A stretch of 43,550 nt of DNA from JBCCTX01 sp964652565 (GCA_964652565.1 CAZZEC010000035.1:1-43550), one strand, 5' to 3'; positions 25,202 through 34,995 are shown, counted from the first letter of the stretch. A program made the numbers and translations. The notes: generated from the sequence alone by a model not told the origin.

Positions 25202-27258
25202 AATATCTATTGTTTATTATGCTGTTAAGTGTTTCAATGGTTTCATGTGAAAATAAACCTAAGAAAGAAACTATTAGAGCTGATTTAGCTGAAATAATTG
25301 CTTCGTATAAGGATAGTATTAATATGACGCAGGCAATGGCAGGTGGATTGGAGACATCTGCTAATACACGAGTTGTCCAAACACATCGTGCAAGGATAGT
25401 CCAACAACACAATGGAATTCGGCTTACATGTGAAGACGATTCTTGTTCAATCCAACTACTCCCACAGGTAGTAAGTTTGCCTGTGGATTGGCAGCATTTT
25501 TCGTCATTTTACATAAAAATGACAAACCGATCGACTCAATCATTAGAAATACAGTTGTCCATAACTAGTAGAAGAGGTAAATTATTTCAGCAATTCAATA
25601 TTAACAAGGGTGAGCAACTTAAGATAGAGCAAAGTTTAAGAGAATTGCCGCTTATTTCCAGAGGAAAATCTAATAAGCCACTGATTCAAATAGAAATAGT
25701 AGTAAAGCATTTCGATACTATCCATCATCCAATAGTAGAGATTGTAGATATGGGATTGGTGAAAGACCCTGATGCTTCTAAGATTGTGACTGATGTATTT
25801 GGACAGAGGGTTGGAAAAAAATGGCCCGGGAAAGTACTTGATTCTATGGATCTCATCCATGCAGCCCAGAATGAACGTTTGGGATACACAGAATTAAATA
25901 TTCCTATGGATAGAGATCGGTTTGGAGGATGGAAAAATGGTCCTCAATATGAAGCTACAGGATTTTTTCGCTTGGAAAGAGGGAAAACAAATCAAGGAAT
26001 TACACATTGGTGGTTAGTTGACCCACTGGGATTTCCTTTTTGGTCTTTAGGGGTAACAGGGGTGCGATATAAATACCCGAATTCAAAATCAGAGCTCACC
26101 ATTATCAGTGAAAGGGAGCAATTGTTTACTCGACTACCAGATAACGAGGGGGTATATGCCTCTCTATACGAAGACTCTATGTTTAGTTTTTATGGATGGA
26201 ATGTATTGAGAAAATGGGGAAGTATAGAAGAATGGAGAAAGACAGTCGATGATAGAGTGGCAAATTGGGGATTGAATACACTGGGTAATTGGTCAGATGA
26301 GGAATTATTAAAGCAGACAAATATCCCTTATACAAGGTTTTTGGCCAGTAATGGAACTGGAGCAATTAGGATTGGGAGTACTCGACTTGTAGATGTATTT
26401 GATCCATCCTGGACCGAGTATCTAGATAGTAGTTTTTCACACATCCAACAGTATCGGGATGATTCATTATTAATTGGATTCTTTGTGGACAATGAGCAAA
26501 ACTGGGGAAACCTCAGTCTGTTAACACATGCTGGCAAATCATCTGCTTTACGATCCTATTGGAACCAATGGGTACGGGAAAAGTATGGTTCAGTTGTCAT
26601 AGTGAATAACAACTGGAATACAGATTTTCAACACTGGGATGAGATTGATACGTGGGACTTTCCTATTGACAAACGTAATGAACAGTTGAAAGGAGATATT
26701 ATCAGCCTGGAAACAGCTTATGCAGAAAAGTATTTCGCTTTAATATCCAAAACACTCAGACAATACGATCCCAATCATTTGTATTTAGGGTGTAGATTTA
26801 CAAAAAGGTTAAAACCGGAATACATTGTAAAGATTGCTGGAAAGTATTGTGATGTTATTACCATCAACAATTACAGTCTCTATCCTCAACAAGATCGTAT
26901 GGAACAATGGCATAAGCTGAGTGGTGGTCTTCCTATTTTGATAGGAGAGCATCATTTGCCTCTACGCACAGAACGACAACTAGCTCCTCCTTATCAAAAT
27001 TTTTCACACGAAGAAAGAACAAAGTATTACATTCAATACGAGGAGAAATGGTCAAAAATGCCATTTTCTATTGGTAGTCATTGGTATCAATGGGTCGATC
27101 AACCACTAACCGGAAGAGCATCTGATGGAGAAAATCAACCCGTAGGTTTTGTCGACATTGTTGACCAACCTTATGAAGATCTCATTCAAGCTTCAAGACA
27201 CATCAGCAGTAATATGTATGTTTGGCATTTAGAAGGTAGTACAATGAACGAACAATAG
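25198..27258 (+). CDS. GH50-like (agarase-type) glycoside hydrolase lipoprotein
   Basis: A 686-residue lipoprotein (MVSC lipobox, cysteine 17) with an N-terminal beta-sandwich-like region (about 60-190) and a TIM-barrel. The barrel is like that of family GH50 beta-agarases: 'FWSLGVTGVRY', 'LNTLGNWSD', and 'IGFFVDNEQNWG' with the putative acid/base E433. 'ILIGEHHL' holds the putative nucleophile E584, and 'GSHWYQWVDQPLTGR...GFVDIVDQPYEDL' follows. Both expected glutamates are present. It should cleave a galactan-type or related polysaccharide at the cell surface. True agarase activity is not established, since GH50-like proteins occur in loci for other glycans. It overlaps the CRTAC1-like gene by ATGA. 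Confidence 0.85.
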   Translation: MKYLLFIMLLSVSMVSCENKPKKETIRADLAEIIASYKDSINMTQAMAGGLETSANTRVVQTHRARIVQQHNGIRLTCEDDSCSIQLLPQVVSLPVDWQHFSSFYIKMTNRSTQSLEIQLSITSRRGKLFQQFNINKGEQLKIEQSLRELPLISRGKSNKPLIQIEIVVKHFDTIHHPIVEIVDMGLVKDPDASKIVTDVFGQRVGKKWPGKVLDSMDLIHAAQNERLGYTELNIPMDRDRFGGWKNGPQYEATGFFRLERGKTNQGITHWWLVDPLGFPFWSLGVTGVRYKYPNSKSELTIISEREQLFTRLPDNEGVYASLYEDSMFSFYGWNVLRKWGSIEEWRKTVDDRVANWGLNTLGNWSDEELLKQTNIPYTRFLASNGTGAIRIGSTRLVDVFDPSWTEYLDSSFSHIQQYRDDSLLIGFFVDNEQNWGNLSLLTHAGKSSALRSYWNQWVREKYGSVVIVNNNWNTDFQHWDEIDTWDFPIDKRNEQLKGDIISLETAYAEKYFALISKTLRQYDPNHLYLGCRFTKRLKPEYIVKIAGKYCDVITINNYSLYPQQDRMEQWHKLSGGLPILIGEHHLPLRTERQLAPPYQNFSHEERTKYYIQYEEKWSKMPFSIGSHWYQWVDQPLTGRASDGENQPVGFVDIVDQPYEDLIQASRHISSNMYVWHLEGSTMNEQ

Positions 27259-27295
27259 GTGGCGCAAATGATCCATATAATTGAAAAATCATACG

Positions 27296-29176
27296 ATGAT
27301 TATTGATAGAAAAATAAAGTTTAGCGTATTTATTTGTTTGTTCTTCTATTTAGGAGGGTGGGGGCAGACTCATATAACTTTACATCCCAGAGGACTTATT
27401 AAAAAGGAGAATGTATCGGAGCTTCGAAAACAAATACATTCAGGAGTGAAACAAGAGATGTATCGAGAATTGTTAACCTTTGTGGATAGATCTTTGAATG
27501 AAACACAGGTAGTCGATTCCACAAATATATACGATCTGGCATATTTGTGTACAGATCTGGCAGGTGCATACTTATTATCTGAGAATGACATATATGCTGA
27601 AAAAGCATATACCATTGCTTCTCAACTAGCCGAGTTCCCTTTTTTAAAAGATCCCTTTTCCAGAGGTCTCACTCGTGCAATGGTCTTGCAGCAATTGGCC
27701 ATTACGTATGATTTTTGCTATGAAATATGGTCAGAAGAACAGCGCGAGCAAATCAATCAGGCAGTATTTGAGGGGATGTTTTCTGTAAATGCCAATATGG
27801 GATATTCAGCTAATTATAATTTAGCAAGTAATTGGATGGGAGTGAGGTATGGAAGTGTGATTTTAGCAGCATCAGTTTGGGATGACCCCTTAGTAAGTGC
27901 AGACAAAAGATCTCGGACCTTTCCTATACTTTGGGATGCGAGCAAACGCCTCAAGGATCATATAGATGCAAATTTGTATTCCAATGGTTGGAATGGAGAG
28001 AGTTTGGGTTATCACGTGTATAACTGGTCATTTATAGGTCCAGCACTTATCGCGTTAAAGCACCGCCATCATATGGATAATGATCAGATCCTGAAAAATT
28101 TTGCTCCCAAAGCGTTGTATTCATTACAGGCTCAATGTATCTCCAATGTAGCAATTGAAAGCCGACAGGGTATAGGACTGAAGCCGGATTTATCTGACGA
28201 TAACCTTAATGGTGGACCATTATCTTTATTATCCTTTGGATTTCAATTGTATCCAGATTCACAACGCCCAGCATTGAAGTGGATGTATGATTACCTAAGT
28301 AATGGTAGTGTGAAGGTCAATTACAGAAATACTTTACTGCATGGGCTATTGTATTATCCGGCATCTTTAGAAAGTGTAAATCCCTATGTATTGGGTTGGG
28401 TGAAGTACCATGATCCAGAGCAAGGGATCATTATACTTAGAAATAAATTTCAAGATCATAGGGATATAATTTTCGCACTATCAGCTACTGCTCGAAGAGT
28501 CAGGGGTCATAAAGGCCCAGATACGAATACTTTTAGGTTAATCGGACTTGGAGTTCCCTGGATCGTGGGAGGTGGAAGAACGTCCGAAACTGCAGGACAA
28601 AGCAATTTTTTCCCTTCTGAAGAAGAAACAATTCTGAAAGGAGTACACGAATTAGGGAATATGATCAAGTACAGGTTTGGTAGAGATAAGCAAGTTGAGG
28701 CGATAACACAAGGCAATGGGTTAGGTACTCAGAACCACAAAAGATACACTTGGGCGAGTATGGATACGAGTTTAGGAGCTCAATGTGTGATCATAATGGC
28801 AGATTCTTCTTCTAACGGAAGAAGGTTTCGGATAAATACCCCTGAATTCAATCAATTAACAGAGCTGGAAGATGGGTATATACTTACTGCTCCGAATGGT
28901 TCTACAATGAGAGTTAGCGTATTAAGTGCTACTCATCCTGTGAAGATTACTGAGAAAATGGTTCGATATGGGGGATCTACGCAAAGATTAAATCCCGGGA
29001 TAGGATTCAACGGGAAATCTTATGCTTATACCAGAGCAATTGATTTATACTGTAAAAATACAATTACCGTTGCTATCACTCTGCAAGAAAGAGGCAAAGT
29101 GCATCCTGAAATCCAATGGAAAGAAGATAAAGGAGAATTCCTCATTCATACTACTACTACTCGTTTATTTAAATGA
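27296..29176 (+). CDS. Heparinase II/III-like polysaccharide lyase
   Basis: A 626-residue exported protein. The ATG at 27296 is chosen over an in-frame TTG at 27281; the signal peptide (about 1-23) ends WGQ. The N-terminal alpha/alpha toroid (about 30-350) carries N179 in 'NYNLASNWMG', plus H240 and Y242 in 'GYHVYNW'. These are arranged like the Asn/His/Tyr catalytic groups of toroid lyases. A beta-sandwich part follows with H405 in 'RGHKGPDTNTFRLIGLGVPWIVGGG', typical of heparinase II/III-type proteins. It would eliminate at uronic-acid linkages if active. I cannot assign a known PL family. It lies 37 bases after the GH50-like gene and 7 before the GH42-like gene. Confidence 0.75.
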   Translation: MIIDRKIKFSVFICLFFYLGGWGQTHITLHPRGLIKKENVSELRKQIHSGVKQEMYRELLTFVDRSLNETQVVDSTNIYDLAYLCTDLAGAYLLSENDIYAEKAYTIASQLAEFPFLKDPFSRGLTRAMVLQQLAITYDFCYEIWSEEQREQINQAVFEGMFSVNANMGYSANYNLASNWMGVRYGSVILAASVWDDPLVSADKRSRTFPILWDASKRLKDHIDANLYSNGWNGESLGYHVYNWSFIGPALIALKHRHHMDNDQILKNFAPKALYSLQAQCISNVAIESRQGIGLKPDLSDDNLNGGPLSLLSFGFQLYPDSQRPALKWMYDYLSNGSVKVNYRNTLLHGLLYYPASLESVNPYVLGWVKYHDPEQGIIILRNKFQDHRDIIFALSATARRVRGHKGPDTNTFRLIGLGVPWIVGGGRTSETAGQSNFFPSEEETILKGVHELGNMIKYRFGRDKQVEAITQGNGLGTQNHKRYTWASMDTSLGAQCVIIMADSSSNGRRFRINTPEFNQLTELEDGYILTAPNGSTMRVSVLSATHPVKITEKMVRYGGSTQRLNPGIGFNGKSYAYTRAIDLYCKNTITVAITLQERGKVHPEIQWKEDKGEFLIHTTTTRLFK

Positions 29177-29183
29177 AATACTA

Positions 29184-31409
29184 ATGAAATATTTTTATTC
29201 AGTCCATACATATTATGTAGCAATTGTTCTCATCTTGTTAATAGGACGATTAAGCTTTGGGATGGGTCAGCCAAAGAATTATGATTTTCTACATGAGAAA
29301 TATGATCAATTGCATGATTCTCCCTTGCAGCAAAAATTCAAATCCATTGCACCCGTTCCTGCAGGAGTGGTATATATTCAACATCCAGGAGAAGGAGAGC
29401 TAGAAATCAGGCAACATTTTCGATTGATGAAAGAACTTGGGTTTACAAATCTCAAGCAGATTATGACAGTGCCGGGATGGGAATTAGAAGATATACAGTT
29501 GATTGCTTTGGAGGAAGGTATCATACCTTGGTGGTATGGAGAAGGAGGATGGGAGCCTATAACAGAAGATTTATTAACACAATTAGCCATTGATTTGGAT
29601 ACTCCACGGGAAAAAATCAGGAGAGACTCAAGAATGATCCAATATCAGATGGATATATTAAAGAAAAGAGTAGAGAAGGCAAAAGCCTATAAAAGTAAAA
29701 ATCCCAATACTCCATTACCGAGAGGAAGTAACAGGGCTTATGATCCCACTATTGGTCAGAGAGGATTAGATCTATCAGAAAAAGGTAAAGGGTTATTCGT
29801 GCAATGGGCCAAAGATACCTATAAAGAGATAGATGCAATAAACTTTGCGTACAATCAGCATCACCACGGATTACAGGCATCAGGTGGAGCTTTTACCTCC
29901 TGGGAAGATTTTGGTGATAGATGGGAAAGCTATAATCATCGCGAGTATAGAATTAGAAGAGATATATTAAGGTTTAAAGCTGATCATGGGTTAAATGAAC
30001 TTGAGAAAAAGGTGTCTGATTTTCATAAGATCTTTCCACACGCCCCTTTTAGGGCAGGAGGTGAATTGGGACTATTTCGTCCCCATGCATGGTTTGGAGT
30101 TGATTTTGCTGGGATTGCAGATATTATGAAAAACGGAGGCTCATTTTACCCATCCATACATTTTTCCTGGCATTTTGATCAAGTACATAATGAACTGGGA
30201 AGGACCATTTATATGCAATCCAGTTATATCAATGATATGTTTAAAGGAGGGTGGTCTGGCGGTTGGGAGACTACGGGAGGTCCTCAACAGTTTGATGGTG
30301 AAAAATTTGGAGAGGCTAACAAAGGATTTACAGTAGATGCAGGAGAAATGACCCAATTCACACTGAGTATGTTGGCTGCAGGGTTTAAAGGCTGGGGGTT
30401 GTGGTGTTGGAGTGTTAGATCTGCTGGAAAAGAGGCGGGTGAATATGCATTATTGGATCATCACAATGAAGTCACAGAGAGGGCAGAGGTTGTTGGTAAC
30501 ATTGCACAAGGAATGCAAAGATATCGGGAAGAATTATGGGAAGCTCATAAGGAACCCTTAGTTGGGGTATTGTTTGACTGGGATAATGAGGGTGTTTGGA
30601 CGGCGATGTCATTTAGGGGGAGAGATCAATTTCGATATCGACCTATGGAGGGTAGGGTAGGGGCTTCCCGAGCTTTGATAAATGGCAATGTTCCATTCGA
30701 ATATATTATTCCTGATGACCTGAGAGAGGGATTAACACAACGTTATCCCGTTATATATTTGCCCTGTATCCTCGCGATGAATGAACAATTGTTACCTGTA
30801 TTAAAAGATTATGTCGAACTAGGAGGTAGGTTGGTGATTGATATGCCAGGGGGTTGGTATGATACTTATTCCGCTTTGTTACCTCGGGGAAGCGAATCAG
30901 AATTTGCAAAATTATTTGGTACGGTGCTTAGGGAGTACCAGTATGCTGGAGTAAACAGATCATGGAAATTGGAAGGACAGGAGCTATTGGGAGCGATTGG
31001 TGTCTTGCGCCCTGAAGGATCAGATGTAGTCGCTCGATTTGATAATGATAAAGTTGCCGTGACAGAATATAAACTTGGTAAAGGTACTGCAGTTATCGTT
31101 GGGTATGAGGCAGCAAGAATGTGCTTTGAACCTGGGAATGAACAATTTGAACATTTACTACGGAAATATGTACTAGGATCTTATCAATCAGCGTATCAAT
31201 GCGAAGGAGCGATCGTATATCGTCTGGCTAGCCCAGATGCAGATCACTACTTCCTGCTCAATGACTCTCCTGCTAAACAGGTGAAACTAGGATTTGATTT
31301 TTACAATTATCAATCTTGTTCTGATGTGATATTAAATGAGCCGTTAACACTCAATGAGTGGATTGAGATGCCAGCCTATGGAGCCAGGTGGCTGAGGTTT
31401 GAGAAGTAA
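29184..31409 (+). CDS. GH42-like glycoside hydrolase with trimerisation domain
   Basis: A 741-residue exported protein. The open frame extends upstream to 29022, but that part overlaps the lyase gene. The ATG at 29184 gives a proper signal peptide (hydrophobic about 10-22). A TIM-barrel region (about 45-400) is followed by a flavodoxin-like domain (about 455-590: 'VGVLFDWDNEGVW', 'VPFEYIIPDDLREG', 'YPVIYLPCILAMNEQ', 'YVELGGRLVIDMP'). That domain resembles the trimerisation domain of GH42 beta-galactosidases. A small beta domain ends the protein. E362 in 'GWETTGGPQQFDG' may be the nucleophile. Where GH42 has its Asn-Glu acid/base pair, I read N-Q ('YNQHHHG', Q225). The substrate is not known. 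It is the last gene of the locus. Confidence 0.75.
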   Translation: MKYFYSVHTYYVAIVLILLIGRLSFGMGQPKNYDFLHEKYDQLHDSPLQQKFKSIAPVPAGVVYIQHPGEGELEIRQHFRLMKELGFTNLKQIMTVPGWELEDIQLIALEEGIIPWWYGEGGWEPITEDLLTQLAIDLDTPREKIRRDSRMIQYQMDILKKRVEKAKAYKSKNPNTPLPRGSNRAYDPTIGQRGLDLSEKGKGLFVQWAKDTYKEIDAINFAYNQHHHGLQASGGAFTSWEDFGDRWESYNHREYRIRRDILRFKADHGLNELEKKVSDFHKIFPHAPFRAGGELGLFRPHAWFGVDFAGIADIMKNGGSFYPSIHFSWHFDQVHNELGRTIYMQSSYINDMFKGGWSGGWETTGGPQQFDGEKFGEANKGFTVDAGEMTQFTLSMLAAGFKGWGLWCWSVRSAGKEAGEYALLDHHNEVTERAEVVGNIAQGMQRYREELWEAHKEPLVGVLFDWDNEGVWTAMSFRGRDQFRYRPMEGRVGASRALINGNVPFEYIIPDDLREGLTQRYPVIYLPCILAMNEQLLPVLKDYVELGGRLVIDMPGGWYDTYSALLPRGSESEFAKLFGTVLREYQYAGVNRSWKLEGQELLGAIGVLRPEGSDVVARFDNDKVAVTEYKLGKGTAVIVGYEAARMCFEPGNEQFEHLLRKYVLGSYQSAYQCEGAIVYRLASPDADHYFLLNDSPAKQVKLGFDFYNYQSCSDVILNEPLTLNEWIEMPAYGARWLRFEK

Positions 31410-31991
31410 TTAAAATACTTCTTTTAGTTCAATATTTAGCCCTGGAAGAATATCTGTGGAAACTTCATCAAGGTCTGTCAGGGGTTGTTTACCTATGAAT
31501 AATCCCTCGGTATTTCTAACAAATACTTGCAAAGAGTTATTTTGAGGATTTACTATCCAATATTCCTTTACACCAGAATCTTGATATAAATTGTACTTAT
31601 CTCTAAATTCTTTATGACTATTTCCTGGAGAAAGGATTTCTATTATGAGGTCTGGTGCACCTAAACATCCCTTTTCATCGAGCTTTGATTCATCACATAC
31701 TACACAAACATCTGGCTGTACAACGGTGTGAATGTTCAGCTCTTCTTGTTCTTTAGACAATCTAACATCGAAGGGGGCTGCAAACACCTGACAAGGGTTA
31801 CTTTTTAAGTGATTCCAAATAATGCCATGAAAATTTCCCGAGATTTGTTGATGTCTCAAGTTAGGTGCTGGAGACATTAGTACAATTCGTCCACGAAGCA
31901 ATTCCAGCCTATCTTTGATATTCCAGGTTAAATAATCTGCGTAGGTATACACACCCTCCAAGTCCAATTGATTAATATGCGTGATCGACAT
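31410..31991 (-). CDS. Uma2-family (DUF820) putative endonuclease
   Basis: A 193-residue protein of the PD-(D/E)XK-like Uma2 family. It shows 'RLELLRGRIVLMSPAPNLRHQQISG', 'VVQPDVCVVCDESKLDEKG', 'APDLIIEILSPGNSHKEFRDKYNLYQDSGVKEYWIVNP', and the closing 'LPGLNIELKEVF'. The conserved acidic residues and lysine are in place. The role of the family is unknown. Its stop codon abuts that of the GH42-like gene with no base between. A divergent paralogue lies at 9147-9809, also tail to tail with the end of another operon. Confidence 0.92.
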   Translation of the reverse strand: MSITHINQLDLEGVYTYADYLTWNIKDRLELLRGRIVLMSPAPNLRHQQISGNFHGIIWNHLKSNPCQVFAAPFDVRLSKEQEELNIHTVVQPDVCVVCDESKLDEKGCLGAPDLIIEILSPGNSHKEFRDKYNLYQDSGVKEYWIVNPQNNSLQVFVRNTEGLFIGKQPLTDLDEVSTDILPGLNIELKEVF

Positions 31992-32043
31992 ACCCTTTTA
32001 TTCAAATATACTCAATCACTCATATTTATATCAAGACCTATAA

Positions 32044-34641
32044 TTACTCTGATCTTAAAAACTTAGCAGGGTTATGGGTAGCAGAACGGATCGCTTGATA
32101 GCTTATCGTCATCCAGGCAATAAGTATCGCACCTATGGCAGACCAGATAAAGATCGACGGATCTAAGTCTATATGGTAGGCAAAGTTTTCCAACCATTGA
32201 AGCGATAAATATGCACCTACGGGTAAGGCAATGACAATCCCAACCAATACCAGACGCGTAAAATCTTGAGTGAGAAGAATGACTAAATCAGAAACAGAGG
32301 CACCCATTACTTTGCGTATACTGATCTCTTTTGTCCTTCTTGCTGCAGTGAAAGATGCAAGACCAAGTAATCCCAGGCAAGAGATGAAAATGGCAATGGA
32401 AGCAAAATATTTTGCAAGAGTACCCGTAATCATTTCGCTGCGATATTGTTCCTCATAGGATTGATCTAAAAATTCGTATTCGAAGGGATATACAGGACTA
32501 AATTCAGTTTTTAATTCTTTGATGTGTTCTATAGCAGCTTCTGTTCCTCCAACTGTAGTTCGGGCTATGAGAATGTTTGTCTGACGAGGACTATATCTTA
32601 TGACCATAGGTTCAATAGGGTCGTACAAAGAAGCAATATGGTGGTCTTTGACAATCCCAATGATTTTCCCATCTATCCCCCAGGTGCTCAGCGATTGCCC
32701 AACAGGTTCTTTCATATCCATGGCCTTAACTGCTGCTTCATTGACGAGGTAGCCTGTACTATCAGATCTTATCTCTGGATTGTGTGTTCGTCCTTCGGTC
32801 AATGGGATTTTCATTGTCTCCAGGTAGTTGTAGTCGGTTTGAATAATGTGAAACATCACATCTTCCTTATCTGGTTTTCCATCCCAACTGACGGAAGTCG
32901 TACTATTCCATACCATTAGTGGACTAAAATTTGCCGCAGTAACAGATTGTATATTGGGATTTAGTTCAACACGTTGTCTAAATGTCTCATATTTTTCCGG
33001 ACTATCAATACCCTCTAGAGGAACCATGACTACATTCTCTTTATCCATGCCCAGGTTTTTTTGTTTGATAAACTGGATCTGGCGATAGACTACAAGTGTG
33101 GTGACAATCATGAGCACTGAAAGGGAAAATTGTACAACAACAAGCGCTTTTCTCAACCCTGCACCCCTAAGAAAACTACCCACCTGACTTTTCAAAATGT
33201 CTATGGTTTTTGTTGATGAAAGAAAAAGGGCGGGATAAATTCCTGCTACAATGCCCGTAAGAAGGATGATTATCATAGAAAAAAACCAAAAAGAACCCTC
33301 ACCGAAATCTATCGTTAGTTCTTTGTCAGTAAGTGTATTAAAATAGGGGAGTATAAGTTGAATCAAGATGATAGAGATAATGTAGGATATGGCTGTAAGT
33401 AAGATTGATTCGCCCATAAATTGCTGAGTCAAAGAATTTCGAGATGCTCCGATAGCTTTCTTTACCCCGATTTCTCGAGTTCTAATACCCGCTCTGGCGG
33501 TGGCAAGGTTTGTAAAGTTAACACAAGCAATGAGCAGTAAAAATATGCCTACCATGGAGAAAATTCTTATATATTCGATCCTTCCTCCCGTGATCTGACC
33601 ATCCTCAAATTCACTGTATAAGTATTCATCTTCCAGGGGATGAAGGAGCAAGTCTATACTCGTACCCCCTCTATCCTCTTCTGATAGACGATCATTGATT
33701 ACCTGTTTGATCTTATCTTCTACTAATAGGGGATCTGCCTTCTCGTCTAATCTTGCGTAAGTAGCATTATTATAATTGCCCCACACTTTATTCCAGGACT
33801 TAAGTTCCAGATATTGAGTCAAAGAGGTTAAGAAATCAAATTGAATCGTAGAGTTAGTAGGAGGCGACGAAATGATACCTGTAATGACATAGGGTCTTTG
33901 GTTGGACATTTGGAGCGTTTCTCCCAATATGTCTTGATTTTGCCAGTCCCTGCCAAAGAATTTTTCAGCTACCTCGTCAGTGATGATTATGCTATGTAGA
34001 TTATCAAATTCTGTACTTCCCTGAAGAAGGGGAAAGCTGAAACTTTCCAGAAATAACGAGTCAACAGCCAAGCCAGATTCTTTAAATCGCTGGTCTCCTC
34101 TGCTAAGTAGCACTTCGTACCAATTCCCAAGATAATGTGTAGATTCTATTTCAGGATACTCGCTGACTAATTGTGGCCCCAAGGGGTAGGGAGTATTAGA
34201 CCAGGTATAACTTTCCCCATTGGGTGTACGAAAATTGACCATGATCTTGTGTATCTGGTCTCCTTTTTCATGGAATGTATTAAAACTGATCTCATCCTGT
34301 ACCCATAAATAGATGAGTAGACTAGTTACAATTCCCACGGTAAGACCCAATATATTGATGGCAGCATAGGATTTATGCTTCAAAATATTTCTGAATGTGA
34401 TCTTGAGATAGTGTTGAAACATGATAGTGGAAAGATTGATATTGAAATATTTGATGGTTGATAATCGGCATGACCTGAGAACATCCCAGAAATACCTAAG
34501 TTGTGCGATAGGATGCTTGTGATATTCTACTCTTTTGTCAAAGAGTTCATATAGATCTCCTTGAATTTCTTCAAGCAATTCGGGCCTGCAGTACCATTCG
34601 AGGAACCTATCCGCCCATTTTGGTGGAGAAGGATAACTCAT
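32044..34641 (-). CDS. MacB/FtsX-type ABC transporter permease with N-terminal prefix domain
   Basis: An 865-residue inner-membrane permease. Residues 1-75 ('PPKWADRFLEWYCRPELLEEIQGDLYELFDKR') form the permease prefix domain found in some Bacteroidota. A first membrane segment follows at about 93-113 ('INILGLTVGIVTSLLIYLWV'), then a MacB-like periplasmic domain and an FtsX block of three membrane segments (about 365-470, with 'LATARAGIRTREIGVKKAIGASR'). A second single segment (about 500), a second periplasmic domain and a final FtsX block (about 740-855, 'TAARRTKEISIRKVMGASVSDLV') complete it. No ATPase gene is adjacent. The start overlaps the PadR gene by 4 bases, so it is co-transcribed with and probably controlled by that regulator. 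Confidence 0.93.
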   Translation of the reverse strand: MSYPSPPKWADRFLEWYCRPELLEEIQGDLYELFDKRVEYHKHPIAQLRYFWDVLRSCRLSTIKYFNINLSTIMFQHYLKITFRNILKHKSYAAINILGLTVGIVTSLLIYLWVQDEISFNTFHEKGDQIHKIMVNFRTPNGESYTWSNTPYPLGPQLVSEYPEIESTHYLGNWYEVLLSRGDQRFKESGLAVDSLFLESFSFPLLQGSTEFDNLHSIIITDEVAEKFFGRDWQNQDILGETLQMSNQRPYVITGIISSPPTNSTIQFDFLTSLTQYLELKSWNKVWGNYNNATYARLDEKADPLLVEDKIKQVINDRLSEEDRGGTSIDLLLHPLEDEYLYSEFEDGQITGGRIEYIRIFSMVGIFLLLIACVNFTNLATARAGIRTREIGVKKAIGASRNSLTQQFMGESILLTAISYIISIILIQLILPYFNTLTDKELTIDFGEGSFWFFSMIIILLTGIVAGIYPALFLSSTKTIDILKSQVGSFLRGAGLRKALVVVQFSLSVLMIVTTLVVYRQIQFIKQKNLGMDKENVVMVPLEGIDSPEKYETFRQRVELNPNIQSVTAANFSPLMVWNSTTSVSWDGKPDKEDVMFHIIQTDYNYLETMKIPLTEGRTHNPEIRSDSTGYLVNEAAVKAMDMKEPVGQSLSTWGIDGKIIGIVKDHHIASLYDPIEPMVIRYSPRQTNILIARTTVGGTEAAIEHIKELKTEFSPVYPFEYEFLDQSYEEQYRSEMITGTLAKYFASIAIFISCLGLLGLASFTAARRTKEISIRKVMGASVSDLVILLTQDFTRLVLVGIVIALPVGAYLSLQWLENFAYHIDLDPSIFIWSAIGAILIAWMTISYQAIRSATHNPAKFLRSE

Positions 34642-34976
34642 GAGAATGATAGGTTGGTGGAAATATCTGGTATTTGATCCCAGAGACGATTTCGAGTATC
34701 TCTTAATTGTGATAAAGCCAATACTCCATTTTGTGTGATGCTAAAAAGTCTTTTTCTGCGACCTCCTCTCTGAGCGGTAGCTTCGCTCCATTCACTCGAT
34801 ACAAAACCCTTGGATTCCAATCTGCGGAGCGCAGCGTGAATAGCACTGATGTTTACCCCACGTCCCGTTTGACTTTCTAATTCTTCTTTAACCAAGACGC
34901 CATACGCTTCCCCTTGCAATACAGCTACAATGAGTAATACGAGTTCTTCAAATTCTCCAAGATAAACGCGTTGCAT
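34638..34976 (-). CDS. PadR-family transcriptional regulator
   Basis: A 112-residue winged-helix repressor. It begins 'YLGEFEELVLLIVAVLQGEAYGVLVKEELESQTG' and continues 'NISAIHAALRRLESKGFVSSEWSEATAQRGGRRKRLFSIT', matching PadR proteins that sit beside MacB/FtsX permeases in Bacteroidota. It overlaps the permease gene by 4 bases. A perfect 10-base inverted repeat in its promoter is a likely binding site, suggesting autorepression. The inducing ligand is unknown. Confidence 0.93.
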   Translation of the reverse strand: MQRVYLGEFEELVLLIVAVLQGEAYGVLVKEELESQTGRGVNISAIHAALRRLESKGFVSSEWSEATAQRGGRRKRLFSITQNGVLALSQLRDTRNRLWDQIPDISTNLSFS

Positions 34977-34995
34977 AGTATCAATGTATTATTTA

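Noticed and set aside
29022..29183. N-terminal extension of the GH42-like protein overlapping the lyase gene.
   Set aside because: It is out of frame over real lyase coding sequence. The ATG at 29184 gives a proper signal peptide 7 bases after the lyase stop.
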